From contig NC_026658.2 of NCBI RefSeq assembly GCF_000004075.3, positions 2,418,001 through 2,482,000 on the forward strand: DNA of 64,000 nucleotides, in the 5' to 3' direction. The translations under genes and the position numbers were made by a program. Positions 48,725 through 60,450 of this stretch are shown piece by piece; position 1 is the first letter of the stretch, and each line of letters starts with the position of its first letter. The notes beneath the pieces are model-generated. The model saw only the letters and a list, made by a program, of their open reading frames with translations. It had not been told where the DNA came from and ran no database searches. Origin of the DNA: Cucumis sativus (taxonomy: Eukaryota; Streptophyta; Magnoliopsida; Cucurbitales; Cucurbitaceae).

Positions 48725-51700
48725 TTAACATTCATCTACCGTCTTATGACCTAAAAGGACGTCACCATCGCCATGACGACGGTTGCAAATTATATTATCA
48801 CTACTATCACAGTTACCATTTCTTTCATGGATGATGTTCCCGAATAATTTTCTCTTTGGTTTAGCCTCTTGTAACATCAAAACAACGTCGCGCATTGACG
48901 GTCGGTCAGCAGGGTTACGACTGGTACAAAGCAATGAAATACGAAGCATTTGTATCATTTCCTCTCTAACAGACACACAAGACGCGCCCGCATTCTTATC
49001 TAATATTTGACTGACTCCATCCTTAATTTTAATCTTGGATCTCACCCAGTCCACAATACTATTTCCATCGCCAAATTCTGAGTCCACCGATTTCTTGCCA
49101 CTCAAAATTTCCATCAACACAACTCCGTAACTATAAATATCACTCTTTTCATCCACTTGAAGTGTATATGCATACTCTGCACAAAAACACACATCATCAA
49201 AACCCATTTAAAACACAAACTTACTAAACATCACATCAGTTCGTAAACTTAAACAGTTAGTTACAACTTAAAACGAAAACATAGTTGTTACGTAGAATCC
49301 TCATTTGTTTGATCTTGGTGAAAATGAGAAAATACACAACTGGCCATGAAATTTAGAGGTGGGGTATAGAGAACGAAGAGATCGAAAAACAAAGGATTTA
49401 ATTTTGAAAAAAAAAAAAGAAAAGAAAGGAACAAAAGAGGGAAAGCTAAGAAAAGAAGCTTGAGGCACAATATATAGTGTTGGATTGGGTTAAGGAAAAA
49501 AAGAATTGCATGTGCCAAAAGAAGGATTGTTTAGTTGTGTCCCAAATTCATTGGCTTTACAATTTTGGGGTATGAAACTATTTCTCACACACAATAACAA
49601 GTTTGGTGTGGCCTCACTCATATTGCTTTTTTAAATAGGTAATATTCTCTTGGATCTCCATTCAAAAATTAAAGTTTTAAAGTGTGACACTCCTTGGTTT
49701 ATGTGCAACATCATTTGGAAAAAAAAAAAAGTAGACATAAAAATCAATTTAGGTTTTTCTTCTCTTCAGAAATTACATCAATATTACCATCAGACTACAG
49801 TGATAGTGATAATTACACACTCAAAATCGAGTCTTAAACATATAATTATAGTAGAAATTAGACTTTCAAATAATAAAAAATTTAATCTCGAACTTATAAA
49901 TTGTAACACTTAAATTTCTTTTATTTATGTACATGAATTTTAGGACATAATTTTGTAACTAGAGTTCTATTTTTCATGATTTTTCCTGAATTTTGTAAAA
50001 AAATCAACGAGTAGATATATATATAAAAATAGAAAAAATAAACTATTTACCCAATAACAAAATTCGAAGGGTAAATATTTTTTTTTCTTTCCTTTTTAAA
50101 AAACCATAATTTAAGGTATGTTTAAAAAAGGGTATTAGAAAAAAGAAGAAGAAGAAAAAAAAAGGATTATATTTTAAATTTAGTATTGAAAATTTTAATA
50201 TTGGTCGGTACAACTTTTGAATTTGTGGTTACCAAAGTAAATACGAAAAGTAGAAGATTTATACGAATTTATAGCGACCGTTTTTCAATATAAATAAATA
50301 CATAAAATATCGTTTTTAAAATATGATTTGACACTGAAAAATCCAATATTAGTAACTCCATTATTTGTTTTTAACTTCTACAAATAATAAAGTAAAAGAT
50401 TTACACGAATTTATTGTTTTAGTTTACATTTTCTTTTATAAATTATTTTCAAATAAAACACATTTTATAATAATTGAAATTAGAAAATTATCAAGAAAAA
50501 AATAGAGAGAGAGAAATAGTAGAAACCTGGTGCAATGTAACCGTAGGATCCGGCGATGACAGACATAGATTCATCGGTCTGGATCAATTTAGCGACACCA
50601 AAATCCGCGACTCTGGCTTCCATCTCACCGTCCAATAAAATGTTACTGGGCTTCAAATCGCGGTGAACGATGACGGGATCACAGTCATGGTGAAGATAAC
50701 AAATTCCTTGTGCAACACCCAAAGCAATCTTATACCGAGTCATCCAATCAGCCCCTAAATTTTCACCCTTGTTTTTACCGTGCAGTAAATCATCCAAATT
50801 ACCATTAGGCATATACTCGTAGAGTAACATAGTACACTCCCTGTTACTGCAGCACCCTAACAATCTCACTATGTTCCTGTGCCGCACGTTCCCAAGTACA
50901 TCCACTTCAGCCAAAACCCCTCTCCGCCGTCGGATATTCTCTTTGTACTTCCCCCATAATTTCTTCACCGCTATGATCTCGCCACCTGGCATCTCCGCCT
51001 TATATACGGTCCCTGTGGACCCCATTCCCAGTATTTTATCCGTCATTGTCAAACATTCCAATACTTCCTCCGCCGTGAAGTTCAACCGTTGAAAGGCGGT
51101 TAACTTCCACGGTCCGATTTCCTCTTCCCCACCGCCGAACCTACGGTTGTAATTCGCCTGAAAACACCGCGTTCCTGCTACTAATATGAACAGTCCGATT
51201 CCGAATGCTCCCGCCATTATCCAAACTATTGCTCCTGCCGTCCTACGTGGTTGTTGCGGCCGGACCTCTATTGCGCCGGCGGTTAATGTGTCGGTGTCGC
51301 ATGGTTTTGAAACAATCTCTCCGCAGAGTCCATCGTTGCCGATGAATGACGATGGGTGTAATGCAGGGAAGATCGTTCCGGTTGATGGAATAGGGCCGGT
51401 GAGCATGTTGTATGATACGTTGAAGCTTTCGATTGTGCTACAGTTTTGGAAATTTGAAGGAATTGTGCCTGTGAGGGAGTTATGAGATAGATCAATGGCG
51501 GTGATCCCTGGTAGCGTTGATATCTCCCATGGAATAATGCCGGTTAAGGAATTCCGGCCTAAATTCAGAGTGATTAATTTCTCGCAGTGGCCGATTGTCC
51601 ATGGGATACTGCTGTTTAAGTTATTGTCCTGGAGTTCGATCTTGTAGATGGACCTACAGCTGATGAAATCCGGGATTTTACCGATGATTTTTGAAGAACT

Positions 51701-53224
51701 TGCTGAGAAAATCTCTAACCTCGTCGAATTCCAGATATTCTCCGGTAAGGAAGTTCCGAAGGCGTTCTGTGAAATGTTTAAGTACTGTAACCTAACCGCA
51801 TTACCAATATCCGCCGGAATCTCGCCGGAGAAGTTATTGTTGCTGAAATCGGCGAATGTGAGATTCTCTAGCAAGCCGAAACCGTAAGGAATCGAGCCGT
51901 TGAGGCGGTTATTTTGGATTCGAAAGCGAATGAGAGATTTGCAGTTGGCTAAAGACGCGGGAAGTTCATGCTCTAATTTATTGGAAAAAAGAATGAGCTT
52001 GAAGAGCTTATTTCCATGGCAGAGATCCGGAGGTATCGAACCGGTGAACATATTTGACGATACATCAACTTGAAGCAACTTACCGTTGGAGCCGAGTTTT
52101 TGAGGGAGTGGACCTGTGAACGAATTGTTCCATAATCGCAAGGACACGAGATTAGGAAGATCGCCAAGTGCTTGTGGAATTTCCCCACTCAAATCGTTCT
52201 CCATCAAACTCAAGTCCGTCAATTCCTTCAGATTATACAAATCCGACGGAATCGTTCCGGTAAGTTCATTCTCAGACAAATCAAGCTCTTCCAACGCTTC
52301 TAATTTCCCCAAACTTCTAGGAATTTCCCCACTGATTCGATTCTTGAATAGAAGCAGATTCTGAAGGTTCGTCATGTTCCCAATGTCTTGTGGCAGAGTC
52401 CCAGAGAGATTCGCTTCGGCAATATCCAAGTATTTCAGATTCAACAGCAAAGGAAATTTCGACGGAATCCCACCGGAAAGGGTATTGTAACCGATCTCCA
52501 TTCTCTCTAATTTGTTTAAATACGCAAGCTGTCCCGGAATTTCCCCCTCAAGAACATTTCCACCCAAATGCAAATATTTCAACCGTGATAAACCGCCATA
52601 GCTCGCCGGAATATTTCCACTGAAGTAGCTTCCTCCGAGGCTAAGCCATTCTAGAAAGTGGAGATGGGGAAGGTCTTGAGGTAACGGACCGGTGAAGTTA
52701 TTACTGTAGGCATTGAAAACGTTCAAGAACTTGAGCTTGGAAATCCCAGGTGGGAAAATGGAGCTGAAATTATTGTGACTGATATCCAAAGTTCTAAGGT
52801 GAGGAAGCTCAAAAATGGCGGTGGGGAAAGCCCCAACAAAGCTGTTGCCACTCAAATTCAAATGGATCAAGCTGGTCAAGTACTTGATTTCAGAGGGAAT
52901 ATAGCCAGAGAGATTACGTTGAGACAAATCCAAGGAACTGATTTCAGCTGAGTTTCGATGACATTCAATTCCAGACCACGAACACCAAATTGGGTCTTGA
53001 GAATCAGCTCTAGTGAAAGTGGGTGTAGGATAATCCCAGTCATGGAAGGTTGAAGATGGGTCCTTAATGGTGGATTTTAAGGAAAGCAGAGACAGAAGTT
53101 GAAGTGGTAAAGCTGTTGGAGTACTTACAGAAACAACAACCTCAAGAAGAAAAGTGTTGATAATCAAAAGAACTACAACAACAAACAAGAGGAAACTAGA
53201 ATAATCTGGGTTCATGACTTTCAT
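48725..53224 (-). CDS. TDR: PXY/TDR receptor-like kinase (TDIF receptor)
   Basis: Exons 53224-50527 and 49176-48725 (donor CCAG|GTTTCT, acceptor TGCAG) join in phase 1 to give 1049 aa; Arabidopsis PXY is 1041 aa. A signal peptide covers about residues 1-33. The N-terminal cap has paired cysteines (IWCSWSGIEC), followed by about twenty LRRs to about residue 620 (for example NLSGNSFVGAFPTAIF, ISKLKFLNVFNAYSNNF) and a second Cys pair (GLCGEIVSKPC). The TM segment is at about 665-690 (AGAIVWIMAGAFGIGLFILV). The kinase has GMGSTGTVYKAE, catalytic Lys in AVKKLWG, HRDLKPSN, DFGVAKL and GSYGYIAPEYAYTLQ, so it is an RD-type active kinase. Known: PXY/TDR binds CLE41/44 (TDIF) at the plasma membrane and maintains (pro)cambium while repressing xylem differentiation. 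The intron interrupts the APE motif, as in related LRR-XI receptors. Identification as PXY rather than PXL1/2 rests on near-collinear similarity over the LRRs and juxtamembrane (DIGPWKL-like EIGPWKLTAFQRLNFTA). Confidence 0.95.
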
Positions 53225-56200
53225 TTCAGTTGCTGAATTCTTGATTTGGGCGAGACGAAGAAAGGAAGAAGAAGAGAAGAAAATATAAGGAAATGAAGGT
53301 TTTGTTGTTGTTGACGACGATGATGAATTGAAGTAGAAGTGCTTTTTACAAGTGGTGATTTGAGCAGAGAGTGTTTCATGATGATGATGATTGATTTCTC
53401 TTCAGTGGGTTTTGGTTGGTGGACATGATCAAGAAAAAGAAAAAGAAAAAGAAAAAAACCTCCTACAAAAACTCTAGATTTCCAAGTAACTACAGGTTCT
53501 TGATCTTCATCTTCCTCTTCTCTTTATTTCTACTACTGCTATTTGCAAGTAACCCAGTTTTTTTTCTCTCTCTCTTCTTCATTGCTTGCTTTAAATTTTT
53601 GTTTCTCTCAGTATTCTACCTTTGTCTGATATTCATATACTTTTGGTTTTTATGAATTTTCTTTTCTTTCCTTTTTCTTTTGGTTCTACTTTTCATCATT
53701 CCTTGTTTTCTTTATGTTGGATATCAAATTGATAAATATTAAGAACAGTACACACTGTCTCTCACAGGATCCAAGAAAGTTATTTCAATTTCCCACCATT
53801 CCTCTACCACCCACCCATTTCTTTTTCAAAATTAAACCCCTTTCAGTTTTCTATTTTCTTTCGTTTTTTTCCCCCTTTATTTCATCCAATCTCTGTTTCT
53901 TTCAATCACTGGTTTCAACGTTATGAATTTATGAATTGCTCATTTCTATTTTCTTAATACAACGATTGAAAGTGAATGAGAGATTGTACTAATCACAGTT
54001 GAACTATATCATTATTTCTAGTTATATGAAAGATTAATATCATATACATACTATCTTTAATTCTGTCTTAAAAACATATCATTCACAGCATTTGCATAAT
54101 CAATTTCTGTACTTTTTAGTTTGTTTTGCTCATTTATGTAATATGTTTTGGAACACATTTAATTTCAAAGTTATAACTATATAATTTGTGTTATATCATG
54201 TATATTTATTTATTTCTCTAAACTTCCTTTCCTCTTTCCTATATGGCAATTGGCAGCTGTAGCAGTTGTTAAACAAATAGAATAGATAAGTGTAGAAAAC
54301 GAGAGCCTTTTTTTCCTTCAGTAATTTAATGCTTCCGTACTTACTATATATGTATATAAAACAAAATCATGTTGATTGTGACACATTCTACGTCAAACAT
54401 TAATACATTTTAATATTATTTGTTTTTTTTACACATAAAACAAAAGTGAGTTTAATTAATTGATATACGAACATATTAAACTCGTTTCGAAGTTTGTGGT
54501 TCAAATTCTCATGTACCCAATTATACTGAAGTAGAGAAAGACAAACAACCAAAAGTATCATGACCTACCTTTCCAATACTCTTAAACATTTGCTATTTGT
54601 ACAAACACAAAGTTACGGTGGTTGATTAGATATGTTCACCTCGACAAAATTGTATAGCGCTATTTGCATTTTCGTGGAATCTCAGTTTCGGCATGGAGGA
54701 TTCTAAACATGCGTCACTCATCTCTCTAGGTGAATTTATACATTCACAAAAAATAATATAATTTCTTGCATGATCACAAACTATCCAATTAAACCCACCT
54801 TGATTACTCTTTGACGACCAAGTTGTGTCACTAGGTGAAACAAGAGTGACACATGAATAGATAAAAAAACCTAGTCGACTAATCGAACCAAAGACATTTG
54901 ATCGATGTTGGTTCGTAAAAAAATCAATTAAAAAAAAACTAAAAACTTAAACTAATTAATTGATAGATTTGTACTGATTAAACATTTAAACAAATTGATT
55001 GCTAACCCCAACCTAAGTTTGGCGAGTTACTTTTATGGATAATATTTGTTATATAGCCTTACTGTTTAAGTTTCTTCTCTTATGTTGATCTCTTTAATAC
55101 TTTTAGGATAAGTACGAATTAGAGTAATTAATTCCTTAATTAATTGTTGTTCGTTATGTTCTCTTTTTACAATAAAGTATTTCTAACCGAAAAAATAAGC
55201 ATTTATTAATGAACTGATTTGAAAAATTGAACATAAAATAATTTTTGAAAATTAGAAAAATAAAAAATAAAAAGCAACACATGCAGAATCATAAATGAGC
55301 ACCCTAGACATGAGACATAAGAGGCAGCTTTTTTCATAATTTGTGTTGAAAGAAAATTGCAATTTCATATATAGATACTATAGAAGTCCTTTTTTAAAAC
55401 TATTTTTTTATGAAATAAATCAAAAAATTCCAAAATCCATCTTTTTTGAATTAAACATATTTTTTGGGATACACCAAAAAAGAAAATTGAAATGAAATTT
55501 AAAATAGAATAATGAATATCCCTCTCTCTGTGTTTGACTTGAATAAAGTTTTTGTGGCATGATGTGTGTTCTTGCTTTGTATCATTAATGCTATTTAAAA
55601 GCATTTCTCAAGATAACAATAAGGCTTCAAACACAATCATCTCATCTCACTCATTATACTATTTTCATCTTTACTCTTTTTTTTATATATATAATTTTTT
55701 CTTTGATTTGTTTGTATTTAACTTTTCTTCACACTAGTTAAAAACATGTATTTACTCAAGAAAAATTAGCACATTGATTTTTCAATTATCAAATCATCTT
55801 TATCCCATGCTAAAGTTAATTGGCTACTATTACCCAATAACTAAATAGGTTAAAATCTAGTTTCCTAAGATTTTTTAAAAATAAAATTTAACCTTATGAA
55901 TATTTTCTTTAACAAAAAAGCTACAATTTGGATACTTGAAAAATTAATTTAAAAAAATATGAGAAAACAAAATTAATTTAAAAAGACAAAGAGAAAAGTA
56001 AAATAAAACCTAAACTATTTAGTTCATCAACATACTTTAGATCCACATGTATAAATCTTATTATTTGTATACATTATTACTTTACACACAATGATATATA
56101 AAACCCATTTTGGATTATTTTGGAAAGGGTTGTGTCAAAACTCATATTAGCATACTTCCTCCCAACCTTGACTAAACCTCGCAAAATAGCTAATCACATG

Positions 56201-57700
56201 CTCCTATACAAAAAGACACTCTAGGACGTTACCTCTCTATATAAATATGATAACTTGAATCATACTATCAAACTATTTCATTTTTTAGCTTTTAAACAAA
56301 TTAAATTCATTTTTAATACCACGTATAAGTTAAGGTCAATTTTAACATCAACAAATTCTAGTAGATCGTGAAGAGATTAATTAATTTGATATTTAGCTCA
56401 AAACTTTTTATCTTTCTTAGTTTGATCACATGGTCTTAAAAAGCACTTCTACATTCAAAATATGAAAAATAAAGTTGTTGAAGAAAACATAAAATAAAAT
56501 ACACATTAAATTTTGTTGCTTAAAGACCTACATCAGAACCCATTTCAGAAAGAAAAAAAATGTACTAAGAAGGGCTTAAAAAAAATTAAAAGAAAAAAAG
56601 GAAGAGAGAGAGAGAGAGGAAAATATAGGAAATAGAAGGGTCAAATTGTAATAAAATAATTGAGAGGGACAGTTGAATAGTTAAGAAAACAAAAGAAAAA
56701 AACTGATAGGAGAAGCCTTTTGTCATTCATTCAATTCAATTCATTCCTTATTCCCTTCTTTGGACCCCAACTTCTTCTATTCCTTCAATTCAGAATCTCT
56801 CCATTTTCTTTCCCCATTTTCTTTTAATTATATCAATAAAATAACTTTTCTTTTTTAAACTCAATACAGTGTCTCTTTTCGGTTTACCTATCTTGAATCA
56901 AATACGTGTTTGAGATCCGATACCATATTTAATAATGATGGCTCTTTAGATTCATCTATCTTAAACCGAATACTGATTCAAACTTAATGGGGTATGATAC
57001 GTGATTTGATAGTATGAGGTTCCATATCAAAACCAATTAGCTCATTTATCTTACAAAAATTGTGAATCTTTTTCCTTTCAAACTCTCAACAATTTATAAT
57101 TTAAGCGTTTATACATTAATATTTACCGATGGGGTAGTCAATAGACTATAAAATGTATATCATAAATATATGACATTTTCATCTTTATAAATACATACAA
57201 TTTAAAGTATATCTTATATTTTTCTTTTAAATGAATTTTTAAAGTACGTGAAATATCTTCATTTTTCTTAATTTGATATCTAATTATATATCATTTACCT
57301 ATTTCACCAAACTCTATTAGATATAAATTAAAAGTTTGGAGATTTCATAAATATAAACTTAATGTTTCATTTTTCAAGATAAAAGGTATTACTCGATTGT
57401 GACACTAAATTTTAATCAACTCATTAATATTTTCATATTTATATGGTTCGACGTTGACATGAGAATCAACATATTTATGGTATTGTAACATCCACGAAAC
57501 ACATAAAAACAAACAATGAGATAAATATAATATCAACAATATAAACATTTTTTAACTTGTCATAAAAAAAGCATAAAGTATTTATGGATTAATTTAAATA
57601 TTTATATACATTGAAAAGAAAAAGTAAATGAAAATTGAGGAATGTAAGATTTTAAAAGGTTGTTTGTTGGTGGCATTAGATAAGGGTATTATGGGAATTA
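53225..57700. other. PXY/TDR 5' flank and gene-poor DNA
   Basis: The first few hundred bases hold the receptor leader, with TTG/GAT repeats at 53300-53400 and an AAAAAG repeat at 53428-53455. Beyond that lies AT-rich DNA. A SINE-like piece at 54436-54560 has B-box-like GTGGTTCAAATTCTC. About 56560-56880 is pyrimidine-rich and promoter-like, but no gene follows on either strand. Confidence 0.5.
54436..54560 (+). mobile_element. SINE-like piece
   Basis: GAGTTTAATTAATTGATATA (A-box-like) is followed about 45 bases later by GTGGTTCAAATTCTC (B-box-like), then TGTACCCAATTATACTG. It is diverged. Confidence 0.35.
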
Positions 57701-60160
57701 AGAGAAGAAAAAAAAGGGTTGGAGCAATTCCTTTGGTCATATCCCTTTTGGCGCGTGCCTAACACCCTTTCCACCGCTTCCTTTCAAAATTGCCCCTACA
57801 ACAATCATAACATTTTCTTTCACCTTTTTCCCATTTATTTACTTTTGTTATTTAACCTTCTATTTCTACCCTTCTATAATAATTGGAGAATCGTAAAAAA
57901 ATAATTAAATTTAACCGAAGAAAATATAAATATTTACGTTATATAGTAAAAAAAATAAAAACTTTGAACGTAGAGTTAAATTTTTTATATGGATGGTAAA
58001 TAGTTTTTCAATTCTTCTAGTTTAAAAATCTCTCTATCTATAAATATTTAGGTTTATTATTATTTCCTTGCGTTTAAACTAAAATGTTGTCACATTTTTC
58101 ATATTTTTTCTACTGCTTATGTTCATCAAATTAAAATTTTATGTGATAAATTAATATAAGTTAATATTGTTATAAAAACGAAAAATCTAAGAAATATAAT
58201 ATTAAAACAATAAAATATAATTATATTACAATATAAATAAGAAACAAGAAAATTAGAAGTTTCTCTCAAATTTCTATGTTTTCTTCCATTAACTTGGAAA
58301 CTCCTCCACTTCGGCCGTGTCTTACAATTCCACAAAATGTCACTGTTTATAGATAACTTGGCTGGTAGGATGTGACATTAGATGGTTATTAAGAGATCAT
58401 ATTTGCTTGACATATGACATAAGTGTTGGATGTTTAATGAGATGACAAATGTTGAAGGCTTGTTTGATGGGTATATATATATTAAACAAATTATTCTATA
58501 TTTTCACCTATGTTTTAAAAGAAACGTTGTTTTTATCATTCAATCATCACACTTTCATTTTGGCATGTCAAATAATTTCAAATATCTTGAAATTGTACAA
58601 GACATAGATGTGAATGCCATTATTTTATAGATTGAATGATGTATGTTTATTATTCCCTTGTATTCCAATATTTCTTCAATCTAATCTTGGTGTTTAAAGC
58701 ACTTCACTTTGAAGTTTCTCTTGCATGTCATCATTTTTACTATTGAACATCAAGTGAAATTGCAAAATTTAAATGATATAAGTAAAGTCTCAAAACTTAT
58801 ACTAACTTATTAGAAATCAAATTTTAGTAAATTGAAAAGAGAGGAATTCATGTAATATTTAATACAATTGAAATAGAAAAAGATATATAAATTACAAGGT
58901 ATTATTAAATATAACCAAAAAGAAAATGGAGGAGCCATGAGGGGCTTAAAGGGGAAAATGCTTTGGCCCAAAAGGAATAAAATTGAGAGGGAAATTTCAA
59001 ACTTTTAAAGTATGTTTTGGATGAGAGTGTATAAAGTCTCAAACTTGTGGCAAAAAGACATCATTGCCCATTCTCCATTTCCATTATAAAGTAATTTTGT
59101 CCACTTCTTCATCTCAATTACCTAAATACCCTTCATTCCCTTTGTTCCTTAAAAAAGAATTTGTACTTTTTTTCTCCTTTTTCTTTTTGTATGAGAGAAA
59201 AAAAAAAAAATAGAGAAGTGGCTTTCCATGTATATGGCTTAAAATACTATTGATTATATGTTCTAGTGAGTAAGTACTCAAATGACCAAAAGTTATAACA
59301 ATCTAAGTTGTCTCTCGTCTCGAATATAGTTCAATTGATAAGCAAAATGTTGAATTTTGGAGATGAATTAAAGTGAATAGAAGAAGAAGAAAAATAAAAG
59401 AATTTGAACGGTAAGATGTGTGAGTGAAAGTACTATCAAACCAAATATTAGCTACTTGAGATTTGTTCGACACAATGTCGATGTCCATTTCATGTAGCTA
59501 CTTTTGAGCTCCAACATTTATGCAAGTATACATAGGGTGACATAAGATTAGGGTTAGTTAATAAAACTTCTAACCTATCGATCGAAAGTCAACCAAAACC
59601 AATAGAAATCCAACCAATCTATAGTATATATAAAGGTCCTGTATGGAGAAATTTTGTTAGTCCATTTTACCCTTTTGATTATAAGTATTCTTACTATTTA
59701 TTTGACGACAGTTTTGTAATTCAAGTTTGCATGAATAGTGGTAACCTTTTCTCTCCATTTCTCTAACCGTTATGATATTTGATTGAAAAATAAATAATTT
59801 TTGTAGAGATGATAATGAATTGAAGAAAGCGTTTTTGTGATATGGAAATAACAAAATTGGGATTGTGACCTAAATATTTGGTAAAGAAAACAAAAGGAGA
59901 GTAAATGACAAAAATAGCCTTAGAGAAAGAATAGTATGTCTCTTGGAATCTGTTTTCCCACCTCTGGCTTTAAACGTGAGTGAGGAGAATGAATGAGAGC
60001 ATGGCATGCCATAGGCCCAAAGAATGAAAATGGGCTAGTGGGCCCAACCTTTTTCTTTAGAAAAGGAAAAGAATTGCTGGGACCCACATCTCTCATTTTG
60101 TCTTCTTCATTCCCTTCCCTCATAAAAATGATTCTAAAATTCCAATATAACAATTTTTGT
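57701..60160. other. Gene-poor DNA, no gene seen
   Basis: AT-rich DNA with no supported coding region. It contains an E2F-like TTTTGGCGCG at about 57747 and, near 60030, GGGCCCAAC, a TCP/site-II-like motif. A SINE-like ATAGTTCAATTGATAAGC occurs at about 59325. Confidence 0.5.
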
Positions 60161-60450
60161 TGATTGGGAAGATTGGATTGGTGCTATGTAGTAGCACGTG
60201 CCTGGCACCGCATGACAAATAGGACCCCCCACGGCCCCCACCCCATCAAAATTTCTCACATCATTTCATCACCACCCCCCACCCATCCCACGCCACGCGT
60301 GATCTTCTTTCCTTTCTTTTACAATACATACGACGACGCTTTTCTCTTTCCCTTTTCTCCTTTATCACATCTCTACCCAACCCATCCATCTCCATGCATT
60401 TTCATACCTCACCTTACGTTACAACAATCTTCTTTTCAAATCAAATCTAA
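60160..60450. promoter_or_regulatory. GC-rich island with G-box, possible promoter or leader
   Basis: In otherwise AT-rich DNA this stretch is C-rich on the plus strand. It has a G-box CACGTG at 60195-60200, an ACGCGT at about 60295-60300, and long C/T-rich runs like a plant leader. A 109-codon frame crosses it, but its Pro/Ser/His/Phe composition simply follows the C/T richness. No downstream gene is recognised within the window. Confidence 0.3.

Noticed and set aside
50871-52623. Several plus-strand frames of 70-99 codons
   Set aside because: Antisense to the LRR and kinase exon of PXY/TDR; composition follows the LRR repeat.
60190-60215. Resemblance to miR160 (TGCCTGGC)
   Set aside because: Only eight bases match, and there is no complementary arm for a hairpin.
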